Positions 46,684 through 59,265 of a stretch of 64,000 nucleotides of DNA are shown in pieces. The DNA comes from Halichoerus grypus (Eukaryota > Chordata > Mammalia > Carnivora > Phocidae). Numbering within the stretch: the first letter of the stretch is position 1; the number at the start of each line of letters is the position of its first letter. Both the position numbers and the translations under genes were made by a program. The stretch lies in the NCBI RefSeq assembly GCF_964656455.1, contig NC_135715.1, positions 163,214,437 through 163,278,436 on the forward strand, written 5' to 3'. Below the pieces are notes generated by a model. That model was not told the origin of the DNA, did not search any database, and saw only the letters and a program-made list of their open reading frames with translations.

Positions 46684-47071
46684 GGGAAAAAAATATCTGC
46701 AAACCATATATCTCAGAAGGGGTTAATATTCAAAATATATAAGCAATTCATCTAACTCAATAGCAAAAACACAAGTAACCCAATTAAAGAATGCGCAAAG
46801 GACTTGAATAGATAATTCTTCAACATACAAATGACCAACAGGTGTATAAGAAGGTAATCAACATCACTAATCGGCAGGGAAATGCAAATCAAAACTACAA
46901 TGAGATATCACTTTACACCTGTCATAATGGCTATTAGTAAAAAAAGATAGTAAGCGTTGGCAGTGATGGGGAGAAAAGGGAATCCTGGTACACTGTTGGT
47001 GGGAATGCAAATTGGTACAGCTATTATTGAAAACAGTGTGGAGGTTTTAAAAATATTTTAAAAAGGAACTG

Positions 47072-47275
47072 TTGGGGCACCTGGGTGGCTCAGTCAGTTA
47101 AGCATCTGCCTTCAGCTCAGGTCATGATCCCGGAGTCCTGGGATTGAGCCCCACATCAGGCTCCCTGCTCAGAACGGAGTCTGCTTCTCCCTCTCCTTCT
47201 GTCCCCCTACCCTCCACTCATGCTCTCTCTCTCTCTCTTGCTCTTTCTCAAATAAATAAATAAAATCTTGAGGAA
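47072..47275 (+). mobile_element. Can-SINE inside the L1, 12-bp TSD
   Basis: Head ggggcacctgggtggctcag, B-box gggattgagccccaca, CT tract and (aaat)n. The L1 word aaaaaggaactg is duplicated at 47060-47071 and 47276-47287, which fixes the insertion point. Confidence 0.96.
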
Positions 47276-47408
47276 AAAAAGGAACTGCCATATGATCTAG
47301 CATTCAGGAATTTGAAATCAGAATCTGGAAGAGATACCTGGACTCCATGCTCATGGCAGCATGATTCAAAATAGCCAAGATATAGAAACAATCGAAATGC
47401 CCAGCTAC

Positions 47409-47600
47409 AAAACAAAAGGGGGGTGTGCCTGGATGACTCAGTCAATTGAGCACTTCACTCTTGATTTACGTTTAGGTCACAATCTCAGGGTTGTGAGAGC
47501 GAGGCCCATGTTGGGCTCCTCCACGGGTGTGGAGCCTGCTTGAGATTTTCTCTCTCCCTCTCCCTCTGCCCTCCCCTCTCTCTCAAATAAATAACCAAAT
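47409..47600 (+). mobile_element. Divergent Can-SINE inside the L1
   Basis: Head gggtgtgcctggatgactca; the middle (cacttcactcttgatttacg, tctcagggttgtgagagcga) differs from the common type and matches an older subtype. The L1 word aaatgcccagctac (47395-47408) recurs as aaatgcccatctac (47601-47614). Its greater divergence suggests that it arrived before the SINE at 47072. Confidence 0.92.
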
Positions 47601-48214
47601 AAATGCCCATCTACAGATGAATGGGTAAAGAAAATATGGTAGGTATATACAGTGGAATATTATTCAGCCTTTAAAAAGAAGGAAATCCTGCCAATTGCAG
47701 GAAGATGGATGGGCCTGGAGGACATAAGCCAGTCCCAGAAGAACAAATACTGAACGATCTCACTTATATGTGGAATCTAAAATAGTCAAATTCATAGAAG
47801 CAGGGAGTAGAATGGAGGTTATCAGAGGCTGGGGGGAGGGAGGAATGGACAGGTGATGGTCAAGGGGTCCAGAGTCAGTTGTGCAAGATCAATTCTGGAC
47901 ATCTACTATACAGCATAATGCCTAAAGCTAACAATAATACCTTATTGTATATTTAATATTTGCTAAGGTGGCACATCTTATGTTAAGTGTTCTTACTATA
48001 GAAAAGAAAATATTAGGAGGGGGAGAAAACTTTGAGAGGTAAATGGGTATGTCTCCGACCTTAATGACAATGATGGTGTATATGTATCACCAAACAAGTT
48101 GTATACATCATATACATATAGTTTCTTACATGTCAATCATACTTCAAAAACGTGGTTAAAAAAAAAAAAAGAAAAAGAATGAGCGAAAAGCATGGTCTCG
48201 GTTTGAGTTTCTCC

Positions 48215-48445
48215 AAAAGCCAACCCTGAGACAAAGATCTCGGTGCAAGTAGTTTGTTTGGGAGATGACCCAGGAAGCATGGCGAGAGCATGGAGAAGGG
48301 GGACAAAGAAAGGAGGGGAACCAATCAACTTAATTTACTGCAAGGGCAACTGGGGCTCAGGCCTGCTGGGCACCTATTGAGGAACTGTGTGGAACACACC
48401 TCAGAACTGTCCCCTCACAGTAGCTGAGTTTGTATCCACCACCAT
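48215..48445 (+). repeat. Unnamed ancient repeat, copy 2 of 3
   Basis: The sequence accctgagacaaagatctcg, tttgtttgggagatgaccca, ggaagcatggcgagagcatg aligns with 62855-62950 and 19597-19680. The following text (gcaactggggctcaggcctg, ctgggcaccta) may be part of the same element, which would make this the longest copy. Confidence 0.55.
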
Positions 48446-50815
48446 CGCAGCCGGGAGAATGCACCCGGCACACCAGCTAATTGGCTAAGGGCCCGTGGCC
48501 AAGCTTTGAAATCCCTGGCCTCATTTGCGCTGAGGCCACACCACCCACGGCCCCACTCCCACCAATGACTGCGTATGGCCAGGATACTAAGCAGACATGT
48601 TCCCGAGAGACAGAAGACTCCTTTCTTGGGGACTTCAGCTCAAGGACTTCCTGTGGGCTTTGCTAAACCTTCCCTAGGCTGCATTGCCCTGTAGGATACA
48701 TCCACCCAACTTTCTCGTCATCTACTCTGACAGGGTCAGACTTGTATCCTGGACTCACAGTTTTCTCAGCCTTCCCTGGGCCCCTCCCTATTTCTTCCCA
48801 CAGAGCAATTTCCCTACATGCTTTTTTAATACCCCCTTAGCACCTGCTTCCTGGAAATCCGAACCAAACACATCCACAGCTGCCCATCCTTCCTTGATTG
48901 ACGGTCACTCCTGGGGGAACTAACTTTCCAGCATTCCCAGTCTGCCCTGTGCCCTGGCTCCAGCAGCTCCCAGGACCAGCAGACCCCCTCAGGCCGGGAA
49001 AGGCAGGAAGCATCCTGGCAGGGCACTGTCAGTTTGTGGCCCCCGGGTGAGCAGAGGGGCAAGGCAACCGTAGTGGCCACACCTGCTCCTAGCATTATGG
49101 TTGGGCTGTCTGCTCGAGTATGCATATAGATTGTTGTGCTCTATAGACATGGCCAGGAGATAAAAAGGACTTTAGGCAGTAATATTTCCAGGCCTCTGTT
49201 AGGAAAAAAAAATATTCTCCACAATTAGGGTTACTCTGCTTTTCCTCTCTCAAGGTATCTAGAGTTTGTTTCATTTTCTTCCTGCTACTTTTCTCCTGAC
49301 TTCCCAATTTGATTGCTTGTTATTGATTAAAATGGGAAATATTTTGTGCTCAGAACATTTACATCTTCTGGTAACAAAAAGACATAAAAAGACTCTGAAG
49401 AGGAGCTCTTAGCAACGAGTCTTAGAGCAGGCATTTAATAGTGTTTGTTTTCGTCCTACTTAGTCCCCTGGGGATAAAGAGCCATATGTATAATACGTAA
49501 GGTGCTGAGAGTCATATTCCTTGTGTGGTCATAAACTGAATCAAAATGATATAATTATATGAAAGCACTGCTATAAACTGTAAAGGGCAAAGAGGAGTTA
49601 CTTTGAGATCTTCGTAATTCATTATTGCACTGGCTCAGGTGAGCCGTGGGTCAAGGCAAATCCTCAGAAGCAGGACACTTGCAACGAGGAAAAGCTTCCT
49701 AGAACATGGTTAGTATATAATATAATATGTCCTACCAAATGTGTGTTCGACTCTATCGGCTTACTTTAAACACAACTTAAAGCTCCTTCATGATATTCAG
49801 ACAATAAAAGCAATTTTTAGCTATTGAGAAAACATTCTGTTCCATATGTTAGACAACATAACATGTGTTGTAATTCCAGCCTCCCTGAATGTTCTACATT
49901 TATTTGTAATTTAGTAGAATCAGTCTTCCGCCTTTGGGATATTAGAGTGCAATTTCATGCGTACCATTAAAAATATAGTTGATCTATTCTACAGCCTGCC
50001 TTAGCTGCAAATGTTGAGAAATTATTGACGCTGCACAATAAAGATGAAGAAACATGAAACCTTAAGAAAAATGAAGAATCTAATTTAAAAGAATGGGAAA
50101 AGGCAGAGATAAAAATCAGGACAGTGACTGATCCAGCCCGATGCACTAATACATCTTTTATACTTTCTCTTCTTAAGCTGAATAATGGAGGTAGGTCAGA
50201 ATTTGCATTGGTGTGAATCACTCAGATCAAGAGATAGGAAGAAGGAGATACATACATTATCTGGTCAATTTTACCAGATACAGTTCAATTGCTCAATGGT
50301 TCATCTGTCTTTTCCGAGCCAGATTTGAACAAAGGTGACCCTCAGAACTCGTTACAAAATCTTGTTATTTGAAAAACATTTTATTTTTGTATTTTCTTGA
50401 GACAGCCTCAAAGATTAATGTCTAAAATAAACTTGGCTGTTGAAAAATTTTAAAGATACAATCAGAAAAGTAACTCAACATGTCCCCAATGCTTTTAACT
50501 CCAGTGATGAAATTCTAATCTGCAACAAACTTGGAAAAAGCAACAACAATACTCTTGGGTTTTCATACCTCCTTATGTATGTCTTTCAGCCAACAATTTT
50601 AGCTCCAATTTCATCCAAGGCAAATTATATTAAACTTAACTAGAATTTTGTAGGCATATTCCTTCTCCCCTAATCATCCCAAGGAGTATGGTTGGCAAAA
50701 ATTAAAATATTAAAGATGTCACAGATTTATCAGAACAAAGCAATGCTATATAAGCAAAAACAAAAAGGGGATGAGGGATGCTTAACGAAGAGGCAGTTCT
50801 ATTCCTTCTGGGCTA
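48446..50815. other. Unique DNA, no gene recognised
   Basis: 48480-48680 may continue the preceding repeat. Frames of up to 99 codons around 48684-49307 lie on both strands and lack domains. The rest is AT-rich, with nothing assignable. Confidence 0.4.
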
Positions 50816-50819
50816 TGCT

Positions 50820-51050
50820 GTTCATTTGATAATGACCTTTCTTAACCTCAACTTATTAGCTGTAAAATGAGAGGGTTCAACTACCCTTGAGTTCTAAAAT
50901 CCTATGTTTGTGTACATTCATCTTGTCCTGTAATTGCTTATTATCTGTGTCATCGTTAGATTTTTTTTATTCTTATAGCTAGCCCAATACCTAATACATA
51001 GGAGGGACTCAAGAAATATTTATCCGGTGAACGAACAATCATATGTAAAT
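50820..51050 (+). mobile_element. MIR-type fragment followed by L2 3' end
   Basis: 50820-50915 reads cttattagctgtaaaatgag, agggttcaactacccttgag, ttctaaaatcctatg, a MIR-related 3' pattern. 50960-51050 reads agcccaatacctaatacata, ggagggactcaagaaatatt, as in the L2 terminus. Both are weak. Confidence 0.55.
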
Positions 51051-51059
51051 AAATATAAA

Positions 51060-51835
51060 TCTCTCCCTCTCTCTACTCAAGTGGATATGTTCACAGAGGC
51101 TATATATTCATGGACTAAAGGTGATACCTTGTCTAACTGCTGGTCACAGATATCCAACATGCCTGAAAGCTCAGGAAACAGCATGACAACATGAAATAAA
51201 AGGCCTATGTGGGTGTCTGGGTATCTGGGTATTCGATCCTTTCCTTACATCGGCAACAAAGTAAGGGACAGATAGAAAAATAACATAAGAATTGCATGCT
51301 TCCATGTTTCTGGGGCAGAAATTCTTCCTACTGAGTATTAATTTACAATACTTTAAAACTTGAAGGACTAACTCATTCCATTGAATTCATCAAATATTTA
51401 GAAATAGTACAATGCTCCCTAGGAAAGAACTGTTTAGGTGCTATGTCTTCAATATTTAATTTGACATCTTGTTGTAGCATCAGAATATTGTGCTAAGCTA
51501 CCACCATGTGCTCTTCTGGAATCATAAATTGACAATGGCATTGAGCAGCCCAGATGAATTTCCAAGTTTTATAAGTGTCTATGGAAAATGACACTGAAGT
51601 CTCACAAAAATATATATATTCTAAACTAGGAAAGGAATACTGGCCATATGCTAAATTAAAATATTTGGCCATATTTGGGGGCCCTCATGCATTATAAAAT
51701 TTTTGTTTTCAAGCATGAGTGAGAAAGCCTCACACAAGGTATCAAAATGTGATAAAAATACTATTGAGGCTATGTCACCTAAAGCCAGGGCAGTGAAACT
51801 ATTCTGTATAATACCATAATGGTGGACACATGACA
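51060..51835. other. AT-rich unique DNA
   Basis: No gene or repeat recognised. Confidence 0.5.
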
Positions 51836-51839
51836 TTAT

Positions 51840-52093
51840 GCATTTGGCAAAACCCATTGAACTGTATGGCACAAAGGGTGAATCCTAATGGAAGCTATGG
51901 ACATTAGTTAACAATAGCCAATCGTGGCTTATCAGTTGTGATAAATGTACTACACTAACTCAATATGCTCAAAGAGGGGAAACTGTGGGTGAGGGAGAGA
52001 GGGAGTATACGGGAGCTCTATCCATCTTCAAATTTCTGTAAACCTAAAACTGCTCTAAAATTAAAATTTATTAATAAAAACACACACACACAA
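51840..52093 (+). mobile_element. Old L1 3' end fragment
   Basis: Typical old L1 3'UTR text: tatggcacaaagggtgaatc, tagttaacaatagccaatcg, gtgataaatgtactacacta, tttctgtaaacctaaaactg, ctctaaaattaaaatttatt, then an AC repeat as remains of the tail. Confidence 0.85.
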
Positions 52094-52099
52094 AACCAC

Positions 52100-53369
52100 T
52101 GTTGGAGCTATTCCATCTAAATCCATCAGCTCAGCAAATTGCTCTATCAACAATGAACATAATGGTTCATTTATGACATGAGAGGTGATTATACCCAAAG
52201 ATGATGATGATTGAAGATGTAGTATTTTGATATGAAAAGTCCTTTACTGGATCCAGACCCTGAATATAGAATAGAAGGAGTCTTTATAAAGACCTACACT
52301 AATCTTTAAGCAGAGTTCTTCTCATTTTGTACCTTATACTTAGCTCTGCCAAATTCTACATAACTAAAAAATAAGACCAGAAGAATATGCCCACAGTCCA
52401 TGTCTTATCAGATGATATTTGGGAAGTTATAAAACAAACAAAACATTATCATAATAATAAAGCAAAATGTCAGAGAACAAAAAGCTAAAAGGAGCCAAGG
52501 AAAAGATCCATTTCAACCCCCTCTTCCTAGGTAAGAAAAAATAAGGCACAAACACAAGCTCCTTGTGATCTGAAAAGCTCTATGGAAAAAAATTAATCTC
52601 TGGTCAAATTATAGGGACACTGGAGCTATTTCCCGAGCAAGTGATTAATATTTAACTTGTGATCGCTGTGAAGTTTATACCTAATTGTAGTTCCATTTTC
52701 ATTTGGCTGCAAGAAAGCTTAGCACAAAATTTGTGGCACATTTTCATCAAATGTGTAGGTTGAAGCTTACTCCTGCCTAATCTTGCTTTCTGATGCGTCT
52801 ACACAATTTTTTGACTTGTTGTTATCTTGCTGTATTGAGTGTGATGCAGATGACCTTAAACAGTCCCTCTCCCAGCTCATTTCCTAATTCCCTTTACTCC
52901 AATCAGGAAGAAATGTGTGGATTAAAAGAAAACATTTCAAAAAATGGTGATCAAATAGAAATTATTTTAGAATAGTGCTATTCATCTTACATGACCCAGA
53001 AGGAGGTCCATGTGGCTTTTCATCAAGGAGTTAGATGTGGCAAGGAGTGTTATCTTGCAAAAAGTAGGATCAGAGTGATGCTAATTGTGGAATATTTATT
53101 CCTCTTGAAATGAAAGGAGGGGGCATATACCCCCAAGTTGTGCACAAGATGATCTATTGGGCTATGGAAGGAAAATACTATAATTTTTATTTAAGCTCTA
53201 CCATTAATTTAATACAAGGATGACCATGGCAACATTCATTTGGTCCATATATCAAGATTGGTATCAAAGAAGGATTCATGAGGAATAATGAGAAAAGAGT
53301 GGGAGTTCCACAATGCATTCTTCATTCTTACTGCAGTTTATATAAGCCCTGCTAATTCACTAACTCTCA
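52100..53369. other. AT-rich unique DNA, no gene recognised
   Basis: Frames are at most 60-72 codons. No repeat family is identified. Confidence 0.5.
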
Positions 53370-54000
53370 CAAAAGGGACAGCATCTATAATGTATGGAGT
53401 CTATTTATATTGGCAAGAAAAAGACCCAAGCTCCAAGAGCAAATGGGCCAAAGATATGAATAGGCAATTACCAAACAGTGAAGTCCAAATGGCAAATAAG
53501 ACATAAGAAAGAAGCTCAAAATCTCAAACAAGTGATTGGAATGCGAACTGAAGCAACAATGAGAAACCATGCATTGGTTGGACAAAGGAATAAAAAAGTA
53601 CCATAACACCTTGGGCAAAAGAATATTCTTCTGCATTGCAAGTGGAAATGGCAACTCTTATAGGCAAAAGGCAGGAAATTATTTATAATGTGATTCCACA
53701 TTCATAAACTAACACCAAAAACACCCCTCTGTCTATGTGGATATGTTTAGAATACATGTGTTTAGTTGTATATGAGCATGGAGAGACATATGGCAGGATA
53801 TATTTATTGGATTGGTAACATAAGTAACATTTTGGGGTGAGGAGATCTATTGTGGATAGAGTAGGAAAAAGAAGGAGATAAAAAATATGAAGAAAAAAAT
53901 TACGCAGAAAATGGCATGTATGACATGAACACGTTTGGAATTTTTGCATAATTTTATAAAAAGTAACTTAAAAATAAAAATAAAATGGAAAATAAAACTT
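53370..54000 (+). mobile_element. Very old L1 (L1M or HAL1) fragment
   Basis: The words gagcaaatgggccaaagata, tgaataggcaattaccaaac, agtccaaatggcaaataaga follow the ORF2 3' text of old L1s, then a long decayed 3'UTR ends in an A-rich tract near 53970-54000 (cgtttggaatttttgcataa). Confidence 0.6.
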
Positions 54001-54855
54001 CTTAAAACTTTCAACAAGCACAGTGTATATTTGCTCTGGAGACCAGCCATTGAGATGTTATTCAGAAGTAGGGCAGCTTATTTCTTTGTTGATTTTCTCC
54101 AAGTAGCAAACATCTTCCGGAACAGTGACCATCCTCCACAGGCCAGGGTAAGAGGTTAGACCCTCACCCACATTGCAAATGCATTTTATAAAAATCATTA
54201 AGCCCTTCTGGTATTGAATTTAAGGTATGAATAAAGTACATGGATAGTCCGGCTACCAGGGTCATTCCTACCACCTAACACCAACACCAAAACTGGGTTC
54301 TAATGCCTTGAATGATAGTTGTAAAGATCTCTTGAGTTTTGTAGTCTCACCTCTCATCAGGGGTAATAGTCTCTTCTAGAGTTTTGCTGAGTGTTCGTAC
54401 AATCTCCAGAGCCGCCTCCCAAAGATACTAGTTCTGTCCCATGCAACAAAACAGAACAAATCCTCTAGCACTCTTGCGCTATAACTCTTCACAGAGCTGG
54501 AGACAGCAAAACTATTTTCACTGGTCTTTCTTGCTCTGGACCAAAGAGCCCCAGATGCTTAAATGATGCTTCACTATGTTTCCAGCTGTGGTCTGACCTA
54601 TCCAGAAAACAGCAGGGAGAGAGTGACTACTTCCATAAATGCAGCCCAGGACTACTCAAACACTGATTTTTTTTTTTTTTAAGAATCACACTGTTAGCTC
54701 AATTTGAAGTTGTGATCAGTTGCAGTTATTTTTAAATTAACTGCTCCCATATTAGCAATTGAACTTGTGTGATTGAAGTATCTGAAGCAATAACTGTTTT
54801 AAACTTTTCTTATTGATTTTGGCCTAGAATTCCAAACTATTGTGATCGCTTTACA
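54001..54855. other. Unique DNA, nothing recognised
   Basis: A T-run at 54667-54680 precedes AT-rich text. No gene or named repeat. Confidence 0.5.
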
Positions 54856-54859
54856 TACC

Positions 54860-55570
54860 AACTCTGCTATCCGTGTTATTAGCTGGTGTCTTGCTGCATA
54901 ATCAAACACCCCAAATTTTAGCAGCTTAAAAGGACAATTAACATGTATAGTCTCAGAGAGTTTCGGTGGGTCAGGAATTTGAGAGCAGCTTAGGTAGGTG
55001 GTTCTGGCTCAGGATCTTTCATGGGGTTGTCAAGATGTCAGCCAGCAGGGCGCCTGGGTGGCTCAGTCGTTAAACGTCTGCTTCGGCTCGGGTCATGGTC
55101 CCAGGGTCCTGGGATCGAGCTCCACATCGGGCTCCCTGCTCGGCAGGAAGCCTGCTTCTCCCTCTCCCACTCCCCCTGCTTGTGTTCCCACTCTCGCTAT
55201 CTCTCTCTCTGTCAAATAAATAAATAAAATCTTAAAAAAAAAAAAAATTTGTCAGCCAGCACTGCAGTCCTCTGAAGACCTCAGTGGCTGGAGGACCCAC
55301 TTCTAGGCTGGCTTACTCACATGACAAGTAGTTGGTGCTAGTTGTTGGCAGCAGTCTTCAGGCCATGTGGACCTCTCCAGAGGGCTAACTGAGAGTCCTC
55401 CTGCTTGGTGGCTGGCTTCCCCCACAGTGAGTGAACGAAGCAAGGAGGAAGCTGCAGTGATTTGATGTGTCTTAGAAGCCACACAATCATTCTACCGAAT
55501 CCTATAGAGAGAACTGTCTTCACCTTTTGAAGGGAGAGGCATCAGAGAATTGTGGACATATTTCAAGCCA
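54860..55570 (+). mobile_element. Old LTR-like or MaLR-style repeat, split by a SINE
   Basis: The words cttgctgcataatcaaacac, ttagcagcttaaaaggacaa, ggtcaggaatttgagagcag, ggctcaggatctttcatggg and later agtgagtgaacgaagcaagg resemble a frequent mammalian repeat (ctgcataacaaattaccac..., cttaaaacaac, gtcaggaattcgg...). I hold it to be LTR-derived but the family is unassigned. Confidence 0.5.
55048..55249 (+). mobile_element. Can-SINE copy of a distinct subtype, 12-bp TSD
   Basis: Head ggcgcctgggtggctcagtc followed by gttaaacg, with one base-pair group fewer than in the gttaagcg of other copies, and with ctcggcaggaagcctgcttc and ctcccactccccctgcttgt downstream. These traits mark a subtype different from the other + strand copies. 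The flanks tgtcagccagca at 55036-55047 and 55250-55261 are identical and the poly-A is 14 long, so it looks young. Confidence 0.95.
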
Positions 55571-55614
55571 CCATAGCTGATTTATCTGCAAACAGAAAAA
55601 AAAAGAAGAAATGT

Positions 55615-55835
55615 GTGAAAAGACCACTGAACAGGCTTGGTTTTGAATACTGCCTCTGCTACTTAGTAGCTCTGTGAACTTGGGAATGTTATTAACCTCT
55701 CTGAGTCTCTTTTCTCATCTGTGAAATGGAAATAGTTCTAGTATATACCTCTCTTCAGACTATAGTGACAGTTAAAGGAGATGAAACATACAAAATATCT
55801 GGTACAGCATCTGCTGTGTAGTAGGTGGTCACCAA
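55615..55835 (+). mobile_element. MIR SINE, sense
   Basis: Well-preserved: ttttgaatactgcctctgct, actt agtagctctgtgaact, ttttctcatctgtgaaatgg, gtaggtggtcaccaacc at the 3' end. Confidence 0.88.
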
Positions 55836-55885
55836 CCTGCTGGTATTTCTTCCGTGAATTCATAAAAATGTTAAAAGACAGAATA

Positions 55886-55919
55886 CTGGTTTGAACAAAA
55901 GCCTGGTTTGAACAAAAGG
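55886..55919. repeat. 17-bp tandem duplication
   Basis: The unit ctggtttgaacaaaagc at 55886-55902 is repeated directly at 55903-55919 with one change at the last base. Confidence 0.9.
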
Positions 55920-56510
55920 CTGCTTTGCCATGCGCCATAGAAGGTCATTGGTGTAAGATTGTGGAACCCCATCTTTCCATGGCTGGGGTCCTGGGCATAA
56001 AGAAATATGACAGAAACCTGGTAATCAAAACTAGGTAATTAAATGAGACAAAAGGCATGAGAGCCAGATAAAAAGATATACCCTGAATTTCCATACTGAG
56101 TGATTTTTGTGTGTACCAAGTAAGTTATGTTTTAAATCCTAAATGTCCTTTACATTTTTGCTGAAAAAGAATTATCTTTGAAAGTAGAATATTGAAAAGT
56201 CATTTATGTTCTTTAAACACATCAAAAACTAGCATAAAATAAAGTGATGATTTTAGACATGGCAAGTATTTTATTATCTTTAGCACTCATTAAGATACAT
56301 AAGAGCTGCTATAATCCCTAAATTATATGAGACATTTGGTAGCATAAGTTTAGTGTTCTTTTTTTTAATATGAAAAAAATGTAAGCAAGGGTATTGAATA
56401 AAATAAACTGATAATTGAGCTTTATAGAATCAAAATGAAAAATCTAAATTTATATATCCTATCACTAGTTTTCCTCACTTCCATAGAGTGATTTGCATTT
56501 CCAAAGTTCC
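55920..56510. other. AT-rich unique DNA
   Basis: Nothing recognised. Confidence 0.5.
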
Positions 56511-56514
56511 ATTT

Positions 56515-56665
56515 TGAACATGAACTAATGCTTACAAATTCCAGGACACAGAAACTATTATGATCTCCATTTTATAGATGGAGAAGTTGAGACCCTAAGA
56601 CCAACGACATCCCAGTTCCTCAGGAAATTAGAATTTGGGGTCCATTCAGAAGTATGGCTTGTGTC
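56515..56665 (-). mobile_element. MIR SINE, antisense
   Basis: Reversed MIR: tgatctccattttatagatg, gagaagttgagaccctaaga, then atttggggtccattcagaag. Head region decayed. Confidence 0.75.
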
Positions 56666-56669
56666 CTGC

Positions 56670-57690
56670 CATGTTGCCTGGGAAGATAATATAATGGCAA
56701 GCATTGTGAAGTAATTTTGTATACTCTCAGCCACTTGACAAATGGAAATGAAGACAATAACTCTTGCATGCTTTGCAATATCCGAACTTACAGGCTATTA
56801 TCTAACAAACAGTTTCTTCTTAAAAAAAAGGCTCTGCCACCAGATTTATGAAGGCTTCCTTGAATCTATGAAAATATAGCTTGTATTCCAACCCAGGTAA
56901 AAGTGCTCTGATTTTCTTCTATGCAAGACCAATTTTAAGAGAGTCCGAGTCTACTTCAGAGGTATGACAGAGGCCTGCTAGCCCTCTTGGTTTTCATACA
57001 CTCTCTCTTATTCATTTATGGCTTGCCATTTACTGTTGTAACAGATCATCAGGCACTCATGACAATATTTGGCAGTTCACAGTTCACAGCAGCAATGTGC
57101 TCTGAGTGATGGGGTTTACAATATCTGCATGGTTATGATTATAAAATTGTGCATGGGCCAGGGAAAGAAAATAACCCAGCAGATTATATTTCAATGCACC
57201 CATTAGAGGATCAGCAAGAGACACCATCAGTAGCACAGGAATTCATCAACTTCACAGGCACCCAAGCAGTGTTAAAAGCTTTAACTTTACTAGAAATATA
57301 ACAAGTAATAAAAACAGACAAGACCTGAAATGGTCTAATGGACCTAGCACAAATGTGGCAGAAGATTAGTAACACTAAATTTTTCAGGCATGGAAACTTT
57401 CCCCAAATTCAGTAAGCAGTTTCTCAAAATTCAGGGCCTTCAGTACAAATCTTTGGTTCAGCATAAATGGGTTCTTAGACAGACAAACAGCCTTGGTCTA
57501 TAGAGTCGCACTGAGGTCATATTCTTAAAAACTGTGTTCAAGGTCTTACCTGAATGCATTTTACCTTAATGCACTGCTGTAAATTTTTTTCAATCTATTT
57601 GTCACCTTTTTAGCTACTATTGATGGAAGTATTTTCTTTCTTATAGATCACACTTGAATCTAGGGGCATCTTCCAGGGTCTTCTAGAACT
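56670..57690. other. Unique DNA, no gene recognised
   Basis: No frame above 60 codons and no repeat signature. The composition is AT-rich. Confidence 0.5.
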
Positions 57691-57694
57691 TTCT

Positions 57695-58330
57695 TTTCTT
57701 AATTACAATGTATTTGAGATATATAGAAAGCTATAAAAATAATATAATAAATTCTATCTCACTCACCATCCAATAAAAGAATTATATATATTGTCAATAC
57801 ATTTGACATCCTCTGTAAACTCTTCCCCAAATGCACTCTACCTTTACTCTCAGTAATGAGCCTTCTGCTGAATTGGGCATTCATTATTCCTAATGCCCAG
57901 CGAATGTATAGATAGTGAAGAGCGAGTGTATAGATACACCATATCTATTAACTATATGTGTATCTCTAAGCAATATTTACTATTATTTTGCACGTTTTTA
58001 AGCTTTATTCAAATGGAATCACTTAAGCGTGCTATAGGTATACTTTTGCAGCTTGCTCTCTTGCTCAACATTATTTTTGTAAGACTCATTCATGTTGATA
58101 CCTGTGGAGTGAGTTCATTCATTTTCATCATTATATAGCATTCCTTTGTATGGTTGTATCACAATTTATTTATCCATTCCCCTAAAGATGTTTTCTATTA
58201 AACAGCTTGTGATTATCACATAAACTACAAGCAAATTTTTGTAATTTTCAGTCTGTGCTAAAGTCATTGAAGAAAGTGAATATGTGGATATCAGTGGGAT
58301 ATGTCTCTGGGGGTAGACTCTGAAGCACTC
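57695..58330 (-). mobile_element. Old L1 fragment, antisense
   Basis: The + strand text follows reversed L1 3' sequence: ttacaatgtatttgagatat, agctttattcaaatggaatc, gtaagactcattcatgttga, tatagcattcctttgtatgg, caatttatttatccattccc. Divergence is high. Confidence 0.65.
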
Positions 58331-58334
58331 ATAC

Positions 58335-59262
58335 TACCTGCTTTTGAATGTTTGGGGTTACACCTTTTTTTTTTTTTTTGGCCAAGCATATGATACCTGC
58401 AATCATCAGACTTATTTTCTATTACTGTTATTATTATTTTGTTCTGGTAGCCTATGTGTCTAAGGCCAGTTGCATTGCCTTTTTCTTCTATAGATTCTTA
58501 ACACCTAATTTAGTTCCTTATTATATCTATAAACATTTGTGAGTGGTCTTCATTTGAGAGTAGCATTAATGCTTCGTGAACACATTTCTCTTGACCAAAG
58601 ATAGCTATAGAAAGGGAAGGAAGCTTCCTCTCCACAGCATAAACCTTAACGAGTACAATGGCCTGAAATATGAGGGAAGAGGAGACCAAGACCAAAGGTG
58701 AAAGATTATAGGTGAATGGTCTGGATCTAGTTTTCTTCCAATATGTCAAACATTGGCAATTACATTATGTTTCAATATTTTAGTATTATAGAAAGTGACG
58801 ATACTATTGTAATCTGCCTTCTCTTAGGTGTTTCAAAGCAAGCGGGTAGGCAAGTGGCAAGGGAATAGTATACATAAAAAATATTTAGTTAGAGACCGAG
58901 AATAACCATTATTCTAATTTACAATAAATAACTTAAACAAGAGTGATACAACTGATGCATAGCTACATAGCCATAAATGATTCCTGTTCAACAAGTTACT
59001 CATTTGCAATAAAATGCATTTTCAATCAATAGGTGAAGTACACATTATCTTACAACGCCTCTGGGAGGACAGAGAAAAAAATTGAAAACAAGAATCAGCA
59101 AACCATGGTATGTATGATGATTGCTGCTACCCTATTTCTTTCCCACATTTTTTTAAAAAGATAAATTATTCTATTTTGTATGAAACAATTTTCTATTACA
59201 AAAGTACTACAAGATCATTTTGGAAAACTTAAGTTATCCAAAAAAAATTACAAATAAGAACA
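58335..59262. other. AT-rich unique DNA
   Basis: A T-run at 58363-58379 is not followed by a SINE body. Nothing else recognised. Confidence 0.5.
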
Positions 59263-59265
59263 TAA

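Larger units (their letters stand above)
46684..48165 (+). mobile_element. Older L1 3' portion carrying two nested SINEs
   Basis: The end of ORF2 is readable in the DNA: catatatctcagaaggggtt, gcaaatcaaaactacaatga, gtacactgttggtgggaatg, then after the first SINE gccatatgatctagcattca, and after the second atgcccatctacagatgaat, ggaatattattcagccttta, gatctcacttatatgtggaa. A long 3'UTR follows and ends in poly-A near 48160. Frames are heavily disrupted. Excluding the two SINEs, about 1.09 kb of L1 remains. Confidence 0.93.

Noticed and set aside
58363..58379. T-run as the start of an antisense SINE
   Set aside because: The following sequence lacks the aagattttattt and GA-rich features of Can-SINEs.
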